NCBI RefSeq assembly: GCF_963678975.1
Contig: NC_089277.1
Location: 25,680,672 to 25,744,671, forward strand
From: Dysidea avara
Taxonomy: Eukaryota; Porifera; Demospongiae; Dictyoceratida; Dysideidae
Length of the DNA stretch: 64,000 nucleotides
Direction: 5' to 3'
The notes beneath the pieces are model-generated. The model ran no database searches. It was not told the origin of the DNA and saw only the letters and a program-made list of their open reading frames with translations. The translations under genes were made by a program, and so were the position numbers. Shown one piece after another: positions 25,701-37,367 of the stretch (within the stretch, counting starts at the first letter, position 1; each line of letters begins with the position of its first letter).

Positions 25701-28700
25701 GGTTAAGTGACCTAAAGTAACTCAGGTGTTAAGCAAGTCAGTTGGAGGTGAAAAATGCAATTGGTGACTAAATTAAGCCATTTGATTATCTTAAGTGTCA
25801 GGCTGGAGTATAAAGGGTTGTGTACAAGTATAGATGAGTTAAAAGAGAACAAGATAAGGAGGTAATGAGTTAGTTTTCATTCCTGTCTTCTACCTCATTC
25901 ATGCAATAGCATTAGACTAGAGAAATAAGCTGCAGCAACAGCAGCATATCATTTTATTAGCTACGTAAATGGACAGCTACATCTATGTACTTTTGAAAAA
26001 GTTTTTAAACCAAATGTATGTATGTAGAGTCCACTAAGATGGACGCTCATTTTGTGCTAGTTAGTTGCATCGGGTGAGTGTGCCCACCCATCCCCGAAGG
26101 CCTGACTATGCCAGGTTCAAGGCATTCTCAAAGTAGTAACAAAGATCTATTTATTACCCACCAGATATTCACCAAATTTTTTTCAAATAGCACTTGTCCC
26201 ATTTTGCCGCTGACCCTTCATGTACATAAATATTCTAATAATTCCATGCTCTGTATACAACACTGTAGGTTATAAATCAAACAAAAGAATTCCATGAAAT
26301 GCTTCAGTTACCACGTACATATACTCTAAATTCTAGGACAGTAAGTTCAGATATTATACATTATGTTATGTACAATACATATAGTACACATGTTTAAGTG
26401 ATTGGATATTAAGATTCAGAGTCATGTGTGAAACATGTATAGTATCTCCTTACATTCCAAAGCAATGGAAAGATGTATAACTATTTCACCTGCTGTTTTT
26501 ACCAATCACTATGCTAGACCATCAGATGAGGTTATCTACATTATCCGGGTCCCGAAGGCACATTTTGTAAGAATCAAGTGGGTCACATTTCCATTAAAAG
26601 GATACCACTGGATTGGATAAAGTGTGATGAATCAAGCTAAGCTATGCATGACAATGAGATGACATTGTAGGTGTTTGTGTGTTCACAAGGTTTCTAATTG
26701 AGTGATTGCTGATGAATGGCATGCAACAAATACAGCAAACTCCACCAGGGCTTACAGATTAGATATCATGAGTGCCTTCTTGCTAAATCTCTGATAGATG
26801 AGCAGCAGCTGAAGTCCTGGAATACATTTGAATTGTGTTCACTCTTTTACACAGCAAGAAACACACAGTGCGGTCTGTATAGGCTTACAAGGGTTGCTTA
26901 TTGATGCACTCAACTGCATTTGAAAGTTTAATATAACTTACCTGTTAATCTATGGTACTCATTTTAGTAAATCTGAGAACAATGATCTTGTAAACAATCA
27001 AAAAAAAACTTTCCAGAATTTTAATCAATTTTGGAGCATGATTAGTAAATTGACAGTCTAATATAATATTGTAGAATATATACAACAGAACATTATTTAA
27101 TCTATACAAGAGCACCTTCCCTGGGTAACAGAGTGGAAATTTTGATTACGAAGTGGTGGATTCTCAACCTACAACTTATGTGTCAACTTTTCTAGAGAAA
27201 TAGAATAATTATGAAAACTTATGTAATTACCTTGGGACTAATCTAGGTCAGCAGTACTGGCCTGGTTTCAACCTTGTTCTAGACACATCAGGAACCACAA
27301 TAAAGTACAGATTACAGCATATGTGACTGGGCCTGCGAAAACAGGGCATGTGGGCACATGATTTTTGCCTACATTTTCAAATTTCCTTGACTCATAACGT
27401 TTCTTACCATTATGCTATGGTAATGAAATTTGTCACCCTTAGTCAGCATTTAATGAACATTATGATGCAAGTTACAGAATGCAAATATTCTGTTCCAGGA
27501 CTGAGATATGACCTGTAGTGTGACGCGATGCAGTTTGTGCCCACATGGTTTGTTTTCACAGGCCCGGTCACATATATAATTATACTGTATAGCATGCATA
27601 TCATTGTAAGTAATTATACATTTTGCGGTGATGTCATTTACAGTAGGAGGCCAGATTTACTGGAGTTTGTGTACAGTAGCTTTGCAGTTTTGAATAATAT
27701 ACGTAGCTATGGAAATATTAGTCTATGACAGCCTATAAAGTTCTCATACAAATACATAAATACATTCCACATACACACACGCACACACACACACACATTC
27801 TAGGGCTGTGCTGCGAAGTTGTCAATGCCTGAACAATATTAAGATGCTGTTCAAGATAGACAATGGCAAAAATTTACCTTACTACCTTCAAAAAGAGGGA
27901 TTCATGTAATATTGACTGAGAGTATAAACAGCCTTTTAAAAGCCAATCTTGTTTTTCCCAAAGTCGTTTAAAAGTGCTTTGTGTCTTTGTCTGCATATTT
28001 TACATGTTAATTATTGTCTCATGGCAAATGATAAGTAATACTGATGACAATGCTATCTCGATATCCCAATAGTTATGTTCATACTATCCCAGTTATGCTA
28101 CATGTACATATTATGTATTTATTAACTGTATCTACATTAATATTTTTCTTTATTTTAAAGGGTCAAAAGTTACCTATCCAAGTTTATCACCTTGGTCCAA
28201 TAAGTCGTGAACTAAAGTACCTTCTTTCTGAGTTGCGCAGCCCAGGACAAAAGATAATTGATGCAGAACGACTCTTGGCTAAGATTAATCAAAGGTAATT
28301 ATGCAGTATTTTTTGATTAAATTGTTCTAACTATATTAATTTTGTCAAGTATTGGTGGGATACATATGTATGTACATTCAGCTGAAATAATATGTGTCAT
28401 CTATGTGGTAAGAATCATGCTGTTGTTATATATTTTGAAATATAACAATGAACCAGAGTATCATATTTCCTCTTATAAAAGCCACATTCAAATAAATGTC
28501 TGGTCCTAATTGAAGGCCAGGCAGCTGCTACCTTTATACTAGGAATAGTACAAGCTTAATTTGGAGAACAAGCTATATACAACTACTGAAACCTGTTACT
28601 TGTCAAAGTTATGTCAACAGCAGCTGCTACAAGGAGCAACAAGATTTTTCAGCTGGTTCATGAATGGATTATAAGCAATAAACCCCCGGACTTTTAAACA

Positions 28701-31700
28701 AGGAAATACAGTATTTGGCTGTTATTGTATTTCAGTCCAACTCCCCTAATAAAACACCCCATTATGGATAGATTTTCAAACTGTTTAATTTATGTGGAGG
28801 GCCATTATTTATAATACTTTATATGTGCCTAGATTGTAAAGAAGACTGACTCACATTGTGTATACAGCTTCAAGATCTATGGTTTTAGGATCTTCAAGCC
28901 ACCAGGTATACCTTTCCAGGGGTAATGAATAGTGCTCTGCGATATACCGGTAATACCGTTTATTGTGATAATTTATTATAACCGATTATTATACCGTGAC
29001 AGCCTTTGATAACTGATATATCGAAATACCAGTATATCGATGAATACCAGTATAGGATTGCTTTTAACCCAGCCTTTGGTGTTTAATTACCCAATTTGTT
29101 GATGGTTTGACAGACACGTCCTAAACAAAAACTTGAAGTTGTCACATTACAATACATGCTTACTTGTACTGAACTAAATATTTTTGGTCTTTGGGATGCA
29201 TACTGCTTCATACTGGGCCCAAGAAATGATGCAATAGTTACAATAACAAGCTAACTGTATATCAATATACCGTGATATATTCCTGTTACTAATACCATGT
29301 ATTCAAATTTCAATACTGCCAAGCACTAGACCAGTGAACACACTCATATGAAATTTACACAAGAGATGCATCAACTTGATGTTACCTTGTAGAGCATTTC
29401 CAGTATTAGTGTAATTTCCTACCAAAATGTGAAGAGTGTACTAGAATGGTTCCACAGTTATCCAAACAGCTTCATTCCTAGAGTTAGATGAAAGTGTTCA
29501 GATAAGTGAACTGGTTCAGATATCTAATGTCTCATTCAATTAGTCTACTATAGAACTCACACGTTCTGTGAAATACCCTACTGGAACAATCACTTTTGGC
29601 ATTGAGACAATTAGGCAGTTCAGATAGCTGATGTTCGGGGGGATCCACTGTGCGTAGTATCATGTATGCTTACGTTGGAGTTGAGGATGGTGAAGTGGGA
29701 ACCAGATAAGTGAGAACCATGACTAAACCCAGAAAAGACGACTCTCAAAACCGGCCTCATGTGCTGTGAGTACTTTGGCGGTGTTAGTTTGATATCACCT
29801 GATGTGCATTTGGATCGTTGTTGTAAAATCTGATTGTAGTAATAATGTATAATATTATATATATATATATATACAGTGCATGCAATTTAATTAATGTGAA
29901 AACAAATTGCGAAAAAGTGTAAAAGGCAATGCCATAGCATTTGCTTGTATTATAAAACTGAGGTGTTCTAAAGAAACAATAATTGCATTAAGCTTGGATC
30001 AATTATGCCCAAAAAGTAACTTATTGTGCTTTTCAGAAATCAAGCGCTTGAGAGTTGACTGCTTTATTAGAGTACTTCAAGACTGTTATAGAGTAAGTGA
30101 CTGCTCTATTAGAATATCTTGATCTTATTTTTGCAAAGTATGGAATAATCAGCCAAGATATTGTGAAAATGAAATGCAATAATAATTTGTAGTGTGGCCA
30201 CATGAATTTTACTTTAACAAATTGTCCTAGAAATGCTGGCATAATTGCCAGATAGCCAGCCTACCTGCCTGATCACCGTCGCAAGGCTAGAGGCCAAACA
30301 AAGCAGCACATGGCCACTGTTTTGCAACACAATAACAATCTCACCAGTGGCCATGGCAAGTGCCTTTTCTGGTTCTGATGAGTGTCTACCTTCTGTGCTT
30401 TGCCTTTCCTTTATTTTCAATTACATGGTCATCTTCTTCATGCAAAGAAACAATATGCCAGCATAATAAAGCATAATAGGCTGGAGTGATATGCCAGCAT
30501 AATGCTAGCATATCAGATGAATATTTCAAACCATGGAGCTTAATTCCATGGAAGTAGAAGTCAGTTAAAACTGCTAAACTGCAATAGAGCACTCAAATGC
30601 ATTGTACATAGTTCCTTAGATCAATACTTCTTGTAAATACTCTAATAGAGCAATCACTAATTAAATGTTCCAAAATTATTGTATGAAATGTTGCTAACCT
30701 AGGGATACTAAAGAGCATGCATAATGGATGAAATTTTTGGGAAATTCCTGAAAGCATTTTTGGCAAAAATTTTGAGCATATTTGACTCAGACCTAACTAC
30801 ATTGTTGATCATGTTCTTGTGCTGTACATTGCTACAACTAGCCAAATTATCCTAGCTGTTAGGCTACGTAATGGTATCCACTACTATCATTCTCCCATCT
30901 CAATGGTTCTGCATTGTGCATTGTAGTTTGTTTAAACTGTTTTGTTTTTAGAGACAACACGAACAGATTCAATGGAAGAAATCAACAAGATTCCCATGAA
31001 GTACTTAAATGTTTGCTGTCGTATCTTAAAGATGAAGAAGTACAGGTGCAGGTTGCATGAATATCACAAACAATGTCTGTATGAATGTTTTACTTGCTAC
31101 ATGCTTAAGTATGGATTTATATACATAAATGTAGGCCCAAACAATGTTACGCATGCACATAATAATTTATAGTGATTTTTAAATTAAAGTAGCTGGTTGT
31201 TCTATTAGAGTAGTTAGTTGTTTTATTTACTGAGTAGTTTAAAATTTAATGTGTATTATGTAGTTGCTTTTTTACAACACTATTTTTAAAGTTGCAGACC
31301 TTTTTTTAAAATTTTGAATGTTACGTGGCTGTCAGGAATTCTGCAACTTCCTGAGGTTCCTCTGTAGTGTGAATGCCACAGTGTGTATGTAGCAACTCAC
31401 TTACAGATTGACTTTTTCTTTAAAGGTTTAAATTAATTTGTGTGCCTGTTATAAATTCCTTTCAAAGTACTTAAGAGAAAGGACATAGTAAAATTTAATG
31501 TTTTTTGCGGAAAACATAAACATAGATTTCTACGTACCTGCATGTGGCACGGCAGCACAACTAGATAAACAAATTTTGTATTACTTAGGAGTACAGTATA
31601 TCTATACCAAATAGCCAAGCTGTGAAACAATATGTGGCCCTCAAAAAAGGCAGGGTGAAAAATATGACTTTTATTTTGTGAGTTGCCGCAATACAAATTT

Positions 31701-34700
31701 ATGCTTATTTTAGCGCATGTGCTGTCATACTCACTCCAGTAACTTTTTGCTGCCATGAGACCTGTACAGATTACAAATTCTTTAGAGGGTGCATGGTACT
31801 GCTAGTGTGCCACTATCACTGAATTGCTGCACAGTAAAGTCACACTGCACATTCTCCACTTCTCTAATGCAAGAAAGCTCCTCACCAATGACTGGAGTCC
31901 AAATGTGTTCATGAACATAGTAGCTGTGTACACAACTATACTGCCTTCTCCTCTTGTAATGCGCATCTAATCAGTAACATAAAATTTCAGAGCATTTTAA
32001 TTTTGCAGAGAGCTACGTATGATCATGGAAATTTGTGTTGCACATCATGATAAATTATAGACACAGTAAAAACCTGCTGTATAGTTGTACTGTTTAGTGA
32101 TTTATAGATACTTTCATGTATAACATGGTTATTATGCCTTTCATTCATCTAGTTTATGAAAGCAAAAATAAAGGAGCATATTCCTCCACTTAGTGATGAT
32201 CTGAAATCAGGTGGAGTTAGCTAGACTGCTATATACATTTGTGCGAAAATTGTTACATTGTGACAAAATGGCACTTATAATATAAAACAGAGATTCATAA
32301 TGGTGACATCATTATGGACAGTCCTCGTTACTGGTATGACTTGAGGTCTGGTAGTGAGCAGTTTCAGCCTCAGTTATGACCTTTATCTAATCATTGTGGG
32401 CATATTGTAGTTAATACTAAAATAAACCTCATACCATGTTATATGTAATACTTAGTAATAGTACCACAAAGGTGTGGTGCCATTACTTGGCAACCTTAAC
32501 AGTAAAATTTGAGACAAACTGGATGTAAACTGCCATGATTTGATAACACTCACCTAATGTAAAAAGGAAGACATCAATATAAAAATTCACAAAGAAGTGG
32601 TATGTGGTTGGAGAGATACGCACATTCAAATTTTTGGTGTGTCATTATAACAAGCACAATTACGAATCTCCATAAATTATATATTTTGTGCAAGTGGCCT
32701 TTTCCATCACATGTAATGTTCCATAGACCTATATAGGATAACCAAACAAGCAGTGGGACTCACCTTTCACTACCACTCTCACGCATATGTGAGATTGTAT
32801 GGCATTGCTCAAGCTGTCAAATTTTGCAAGAATGCTATTGTAAATTATAACATAATGTGTTGGGATTTTAGAAGTTGTTAGGAACATCCAGTATTAATGT
32901 AAATATTTGATGAGGGAATATTTTGATTAATGGGACAATCAAACATTTTGACGAGTAAACGTTTGACAATATTGTACTGTATATAAGAGAATACACTAAA
33001 TACAAAGTTTACGGTGGGAAAATTTTGTAGAATTACAATACTGTGCACCTCAGCTGTCCCTTAGTAATAATTGATATCACCTTAATAATAATAATAATAA
33101 TAATAATACAGTAAATGTCCAAAGATACCCATTCTGAGTATCTATCCAATTCTGTAGTATGTAGATGTTGACCTGAGTCCTCGAAAACATATGTGACCGG
33201 AGTTCATATAACAAGGCTTCCACACACACAAAATCAAACTTACGTTTTTACCAGAAATGGATTGCTGGTCTAACACACTATCATATTCCACACTGTACTT
33301 CCTTCAGGACTGGCAAGTCTGGTTTCTGTAGCAGCTTTCTTCCGACCCTGTCAAAGCCACGAGTGGGAGATTGACGCCATTAAATGGCCATGGCTTTTGA
33401 TAATGGTGTGTGGCGAGCTGGGACTTCACAGAGAGCTCGCCAATAGTGTTCTCAGTCAATTTGGAGAGATTTGAGGGCCATGGGGGGCCATGGAGGGCCC
33501 AAACTTGGCCTCTGGATTCCATTCGTATTCTCACTTCATTTTATACCCCTATGTTGAGCCCACCCACCACCTCCCACCCTCCCACCCTATTACTGCCACC
33601 TGTGATAATATAACCCGCTCGAAAAAAAGCTGCCCAAAACAGGGCAAATTTTGGGTATCAGAAATTAATACACCCACTCACTGATAGCTAGTAAATAGAT
33701 GAATAATTGGTGCAAGTTTTGTTTGCACAGCTGTAGGCACTGGGAAATTATTACACAATGATTACTTAAAATCGCCATATCTCCTAACGAAGTTTTGTGC
33801 GTCAAAGCCTTGTTTTGTCAAATTCAGTCACATATAACAACTCACATTATATGGAATGAGGAATGCAAACCTAAGTTGCCTTGACTGTGACTTTATTGTC
33901 CAATTTGTTGGTACGGGTTTCATTGTACAGTACATGTGACTAGATGTATTATAAGTAAGATTCATGCATTACAACTTTCCTCATTGCAAGAGTATAGAGA
34001 AATTGTTACTAATAAATCAACCCTTAATAAAAAAAAACAGAGCTCGTGATATTTACTGAATACAGAGGAAATCCAGGATCCCAGGCTGTATGGCTCCTCA
34101 GGCACTTTCCTAGACTGCAAGCTGTCTGTGGATCAAGTCACCACCTGGTCTGGTACTTTTTCTACATTTGAATTTTAGTAACAATTTCTGACTCCCTGCT
34201 ACAAAAAAACAAAAGAACAGGCTATCTGTAGCCTCTTTGCAAATCCCTAGAGGAATAGTCAGTTAGTTAGAATAATCAATTACATTATGTATCATTGTCC
34301 TTTTTTGTTTAGAATACCTGCAGGAAGTTGGTAAGCGTGCTACAATGCTTGAAAAAAGAATTGGTGGGATATGTGTCAACACCATCATCTGTAGAGAATG
34401 TTTAATGGTATGTATGTACTGTCAAGAAGTCTCATTTTGTTATTGCCAACTAAATAGCCAGAACAACTACAAGAACCTTTCTTTGATATATCACAGTCTA
34501 TACCAGATCAAGAAGTAAGTTTTTGAGATTACATGTAACTTGTAGTTCTATAGTACCATGTTACTAGGATGGAGGTACAAAATATTTTACAGCTGGGACA
34601 CGTGATACACCCATATCTAGTGTGGTTTCACCAGTGTCTATTAATGATGACAGTGAAAATTCAAATGGACGAGAAATTGTGACTTCACCAGAGCATGTCA

Positions 34701-35815
34701 CCTTGTCACCAAATCTAGCTCCAGGAATGAGCAGTTTTGAGGAATTAGATACTAAAAACGTAGCAACTGAATATGTACCACTACAGAAATACTTGAAAGG
34801 AAAAGGTCTTCATTATCATCCACCATCATCAAAGAAAACACGTAAACAGAATGAATGGAATGATTTGGAGCAGTCGCTCCACAATTACACAGATGTTGAT
34901 GTCTTAGATGATGACAACCGGTTTATCTGTAATCATTGCAACAGAAATGACAGTACGTCACAAAAAGAAATTTATTATTAATTTTTATCATGCATATGTG
35001 CTAATTTTGTGTGTAGGTTTAGTAAGTAAGCAGGCATTGATTACGCAGTTACAGAATGTGTTGATCTTGCACATCAAACGATTCAATCTTGGCTATAATG
35101 AAGTTACTAAGAATAATAATCATCTTTCTTTTGCACAGTTATTGGACATGGCACCCTACTGTACTAATGAATGCCTAGTGGTACGTATGTGTGCTAACAT
35201 GTATGCCTTATTTTATAATCTAATGCTATTACGTACTTTCAGGAATTACAAGATACTGAAGGTAGAATTCTATATGGTCTTTATGCAGTGGTGATACATA
35301 AAGGGCAAACACTTAGAAGTGGTCACTATGTTGCTTATGTGAGGACCCGACCAAACCGACCAACAGAGGGAACAGAGGAAGTCCAATCAACAGAGGAAGT
35401 CCGATCAATAGAAGAAGTCCAGTCAACAGAGGAAGTCCAATCAATAGAAGAAGTCCAATCAACAGAGGAAGTCCAATCAACAGAGAAAGTCCTATCAACA
35501 GAGGAAGTCCAATCAACAGAGAAAGTCCAATCAACAGAGGAAGTCCGATCAATAGAAGAAGTCCAATCAACAGAGAAAGTCCAATCAACAGAGAAGGTCC
35601 GATCAGCTCAGGAAGTCCAATCAAATCAACTATCAGACCTGACCTCTTGGGAGTATGATAAAGATGCAGCTATTGATGGGGAGTGGTATTATACCAGTGA
35701 TCAAACTATCAAGAAATGTGCTAATGGATTTAATGACGTCAAAGAACAAAAAGCATATATTTTATTTTATGAATTGTTACCTAAAATACCTAGTAACCGA
35801 TACACTACCGTATAG
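15239..35815 (+). CDS. USP16/45-like deubiquitinase with altered Cys box (copy 2)
   Basis: Seventeen exons join with consistent phase: 15239-15310, 15502-15581, 17908-17948, 19816-19895, 20406-20440, 22103-22161, 22745-22770, 24139-24186, 26269-26340, 28161-28294, 30952-31045, 32153-32210, 34313-34407, 34458-34514, 34568-34952, 35017-35180 and 35243-35815 (stop TAG). The total is 2073 bases, 690 residues. In order the protein has an unrecognised N-terminus, the Cys box RLINPRNRCYFNVIVQ, the box QQDSHE, zinc knuckles TIICREC and FICNHC, LILHIKRF, LDMAPYC, the His box HKGQTLRSGHYVAYVR and WYYTSDQTI. The order and spacing match the USP peptidase (C19) family, closest to USP16/45, which hydrolyse ubiquitin-lysine bonds. 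Cys, His and Asp are all present. Exons from 24139 on are firm. The seven before it rest on phase and splice signals only. Confidence 0.82.
15582..17907. other. Intron 2 of copy 2
   Basis: Contents are a poly(A) run at about 15825-15848, a TCTGGTCACA end at about 16338-16347 that resembles an isolated TGTGACC-family terminus, and the pogo-like element at 16645-17185. A stretch at 15840-16160 repeats a phrase (GTAATGTAAATCTGAC-like) two to three times. No further exon is convincing. Confidence 0.4.
16645..17185. mobile_element. pogo-like miniature element (CAGTGGAACC ends)
   Basis: The ends CAGTGGAACCTGT and ACAGGTTCCACTG are inverted and flanked by TA at 16643-16644 and 17186-17187. Inner segments with GGTCACC and GACCATTATAG also pair imperfectly. 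TA targets and CAGT-type ends fit the pogo branch of Tc1/mariner. Open frames of 61 to 94 codons that overlap it do not resemble a transposase. Confidence 0.8.
17997..18216. mobile_element. Miniature element with GGATCC-type ends
   Basis: It starts CATTGGTGGATCCAGG and ends CCTGGATCCGCCTCTG. It is a shorter relative of the element at 257-701 and lies in an intron of copy 2. A clean target duplication is not visible. Confidence 0.6.
19094..19729. mobile_element. TGTGACC-family element, 636 bases
   Basis: The ends TGTGACCGAATTTCATATAA and AAATTCAGTCACA are inverted in their outer part and flanked by TA (19092-19093, 19730-19731). It is nearly the same sequence as 33192-33832, including a GGCCATGGAGGGCC-type centre. 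The 60-70 codon frames inside it recur in both copies and belong to the repeat, not to a gene. It lies in an intron of copy 2. Confidence 0.85.
20513..20668. mobile_element. Short hairpin element, about 156 bases
   Basis: TTAAAGCACCGCC at the left pairs with GGCGGTGCTTTAA at the right. Inner segments GTGTGTACGGAAAATACAGT and GAGGGGGTGTGTCGAG pair with matching complements. The whole unit is a long imperfect hairpin. The target duplication is not clear. It lies in the intron following the exon at 20406-20440. Confidence 0.7.
21235..21690. repeat. Second copy of the dispersed repeat at 1-1040
   Basis: This copy runs from CCCACCCACCCTACAG through CAAGTGTCTACCTTCTGTGC and TTTTTCATATCAACACTTTC. 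It lacks the 445-base insertion found in the copy at 1-1040. It lies in an intron of USP copy 2. Confidence 0.75.
21767..21980. mobile_element. Imperfect palindromic element
   Basis: ATGAAGTATGGTTT and CAGTGATAAA at the left pair with TTTATCACTGAAA and TACTTCAT at the right. Inner ATTACAACATAGCTA pairs with TAGCTATGTTGTAAT. A related phrase, GGGAAAATCTCTACTTTG, recurs near 23488. No coding sequence is seen. Confidence 0.6.
22208..22664. mobile_element. hAT-type miniature element (TAGGGACCCGCCG ends), second copy
   Basis: The ends are TAGGGACCCGCCGATT and AATCGGCGGGTCCCTA. An exact 8-base target duplication ATATTATT lies at 22200-22207 and 22665-22672. It is a shorter relative of 7053-7731 and keeps the GCATAAT-rich flanks and the central inverted pair of the dispersed TCTAATAGAACAGTC motif. 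It sits in a copy 2 intron, 46 bases after the exon ending at 22161. Confidence 0.93.
22858..23060. repeat. TATG tetranucleotide microsatellite, about 50 units
   Basis: The run is essentially perfect over about 200 bases. It is open in all frames on both strands (repeating M-Y-V-C on one strand, T-Y-I-H on the other), which produces several long false reading frames. It lies inside an intron of USP copy 2. Confidence 0.97.
23073..23383. mobile_element. Miniature element with CAGGGGCGGCGGAG ends
   Basis: CAGGGGCGGCGGAGA at the left and TCTCCTCCGCCCTTG at the right are inverted. The flanking 8-mers ATGTATAC and ATGAATAT are only approximately alike. The inner sequence, with GATAGAACAGTCAC and a T-rich tract before GGTATTCAACTTGCAGC, recurs in part at 56786-56990. 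CAG-type ends suggest hAT, by inference. Confidence 0.6.
24139..24186 (+). CDS. Copy 2 Cys-box exon (diverged)
   Basis: The 48-base exon, bounded by ATATAG and GTAAGC, encodes RLINPRNRCYFNVIVQ. The copy 3 exon in the same place is also 48 bases and in the same phase and encodes GFRNLGNTCFFNSVLQ. The nucleophile Cys is at 24163-24165. The Asn five residues before it, which forms the oxyanion hole in USPs, is also kept. The nearly invariant Gly-Asn-Thr before the Cys is changed to Arg-Asn-Arg, and Leu to Pro. This could reduce or alter catalysis. Confidence 0.8.
24721..25061. mobile_element. AT-rich element with TAGTGCTGAAAC ends
   Basis: TAGTGCTGAAAC at the left is inverted as GTTTCAGCACTA at the right. 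The inside carries several ATTCGAATAGT-like and CGAATAATCG-like palindromes. Terminal type suggests hAT, but I could not find a clean 8-base duplication. It is in the long intron between copy 2's Cys-box exon and the next exon. Confidence 0.6.
25411..26115. mobile_element. hAT-type element, diverged CAGTGG end
   Basis: The left end CAGTGGTGTAGCC matches the family at 1407-2294. The right end GACTATGCCAGG is decayed. An exact 8-base direct repeat TTCAAGGC flanks it at 25403-25410 and 26116-26123. GGTGGGCATG near the left pairs loosely with TGTGCCCACC near the right. It lies in an intron of copy 2. Confidence 0.75.
27322..27572. mobile_element. TGTGACC-family element, 251 bases
   Basis: TGTGACTGGGCCTGCGAAAA at the left pairs with TTTTCACAGGCCCGGTCACA at the right. 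Next inside, CATGTGGGCAC pairs with GTGCCCACATG. TA flanks both sides. It lies in an intron of copy 2. Confidence 0.87.
28930..29328. mobile_element. Possible inverted-end element with ATACCGG-rich ends
   Basis: TAGTGCTCTGCGATATACCG at the left is an approximate inverse of CAATACTGCCAAGCACTA at the right. Internal sequence is rich in ATACCGGTA- and TATCGA-like palindromes. I found no exact target duplication, so the limits are approximate. Confidence 0.5.
30255..30800. repeat. Two dispersed repeats side by side
   Basis: From 30255 to about 30450 this is the third copy of the repeat at 1-1040, and it shows an uninterrupted version of that repeat's nested insertion site (TCATCTTCTTCATGC). From about 30470 to 30800 it matches 6740-7052 and 7732-7745, and shows the uninterrupted target of the hAT element at 7053. 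Both are inside a copy 2 intron. Confidence 0.7.
33192..33832. mobile_element. TGTGACC-family element, 641 bases
   Basis: A near copy of 19094-19729 with ends TGTGACCGGAGTTCATATAA and AAATTCAGTCACA and TA on both sides. It carries the same inner text (TGGATTCCATTCGT, CCCACCCTATTACT). It lies in an intron of copy 2, upstream of the 95-base exon. Confidence 0.86.
35243..35815 (+). CDS. Copy 2 last exon with His box and coding minisatellite
   Basis: The exon opens with ELQDTEGRILYGLYAVVIH, reaches the His box HKGQTLRSGHYVAYVR, then runs into about 14 tandem six-residue units of the type STEEVQ, STEKVQ and SIEEVQ (35365-35620, an 18-base DNA unit). It ends with WEYDKDAAIDGEWYYTSDQT, which supplies the catalytic Asp, and FYELLPKIP. 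Copies 1 and 3 have short, unrelated linkers at this point. The array is strongly acidic and Glu/Ser/Val-rich and probably forms an exposed, variable loop. Confidence 0.88.
   Translation, partial: ELQDTEGRILYGLYAVVIHKGQTLRSGHYVAYVRTRPNRPTEGTEEVQSTEEVRSIEEVQSTEEVQSIEEVQSTEEVQSTEKVLSTEEVQSTEKVQSTEEVRSIEEVQSTEKVQSTEKVRSAQEVQSNQLSDLTSWEYDKDAAIDGEWYYTSDQTIKKCANGFNDVKEQKAYILFYELLPKIPSNRYTTV
35365..35620 (+). repeat. 18-base coding minisatellite in copy 2
   Basis: The unit is close to ACAGAGGAAGTCCAATCA, with variants AATAGAAGAAGTCC and ACAGAGAAAGTC. It keeps the reading frame because 18 is a multiple of three. Differences between units change only a few residues (T/I, E/K, Q/R/L). Confidence 0.92.
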
Positions 35816-36562
35816 ATAAAGCATTCTCTATGTCATACTAAATGTAGCTAGCTATAATATGCATTATGTGCAATAGGTTTGTTGGTGTTTTTTTTGTTTT
35901 TTAAAAATTTATTATTATTAGCTATATAGATATATAATTTTTGTACTAGCTAGTTAATTACTAAAGGACATGAACAAAATACAGCAATCTTTTAAAAGGA
36001 ATTTTTGTGACATTTAAATTAAATGACGTCACTATTATGCAAAACAGTTCGGAAAGTCCCTGGGATTTCTTGGTAATATTGCAACCGCAAGTGATAACGT
36101 CATTTTGGTTATTTGATGAAAATTCTACGAAGCATAAGGGTGACTTTGTTAGCGTAATCTTTAACTGCTGAGGTGATTCACGTGCCGGTGAAGTCTATGA
36201 GTTAGTGGAGTACGTATACATACGGCAACTGGTGTCCCCATTATATGTTCCGGAATTACGGCGCTACCTCCCAAGTCCGCCCCATGGCGTATGGACAACT
36301 CAAGGTGCGTTGCTATATCTATAAAACTCTGCAGCAATGTAGGGGGCCTAGCAATCCCTAGTCTCCTTTACATAATTGTCAGAATCTTAAGCCTGCAGGT
36401 AAAAAAAGTTGCATCAGTGCGGCGAGGTTGTATGACAAGGTTGATCATTGATAAATGATCATTAATTTTGTGTATGTATGTACATACGTCTCAGAGTCTC
36501 ATTATAATGATGGCTTTCAATGTAGTGTGTGATTATATATGATTTGTATGTTGTTTGTATAG

Positions 36563-36670
36563 CACACAGCTAACTATGGCTCCACAATGGTTTCACTGTG
36601 GGTCACCTGTACAATTACCACCAGCTATTGTACAATGCTCACCCTGGTTTCTATACTATCCACCTATAGA
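36563..36670 (+). CDS. Candidate exon of unknown gene or 5' exon of copy 3
   Basis: An acceptor (TATAG) is followed by an ATG at 36576 and a Pro/Trp/Tyr-rich frame (MAPQWFHCGSPVQLPP, then FLYYPPIE) to a donor-like GTATTT. A CpG-richer stretch with a possible donor lies about 250 bases upstream. I could not join it in phase to copy 3, whose first firm exon is 41293. Chance is a fair alternative. Confidence 0.25.
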
Positions 36671-37367
36671 GTATTTTTACAAATTCTGGACAACGCATGG
36701 CATTGGACTACATTTAATTGTGAACATACTACCCATGCACCATAGCTGTTTTCATATTTATTTACAGAGAGGATAGTGTAGTCACAGAAGGTGATGCCCA
36801 ATTGTCTAGCTGAACAATCATGCTTGTTGAAGCATGATTTGACGTTGACAAGCATAACTCATTGTAAGGAAAAGGACTTTACTGAAGGCAGTGTTTTGTA
36901 ACTATAATCTAGAATCAGCTTTACTTAACTTGTCAATGAGTTGGTGCCATGTAAGTGATTTAGCTAGCCAGTATATAGCATTGATGCAATGGCCACTTTT
37001 AACTGTACGCCCAAATTTTTACTGCAATATTTTTGCAGCAGTTAACTACAAAATTTAATGTTGTGTGAGATCCTGAGTGTTATTACTAAAGCTGCCATAA
37101 ACAAACTGTTTTCTAAAGTTATCATGATACACTGGAATTTGTGCTTTGGTGACCTACGTAGGTATATAGTTTGTACACTATATATTGAGGGTTAGCTAAC
37201 TGGTGCCTTGGCGGCTGTGAAAAAAGGGGAGGAAAGGGTTGATTACTGCTTGCCAACACCAAGGGCTGACTACGGTGCGCAATGTGTATGGATTGACTTG
37301 CAGTTAGCTAAACGGATGATGCTTCTTTGCGATGTCAAAGTAATTTCTTCCTGTCTGGTGTATCCAT

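Noticed and set aside
19393..33684. Small frames beginning MESPN or MEGPN near 19393 and 33490
   Set aside because: They occur at the same place in two copies of one TGTGACC element and are part of the repeat.
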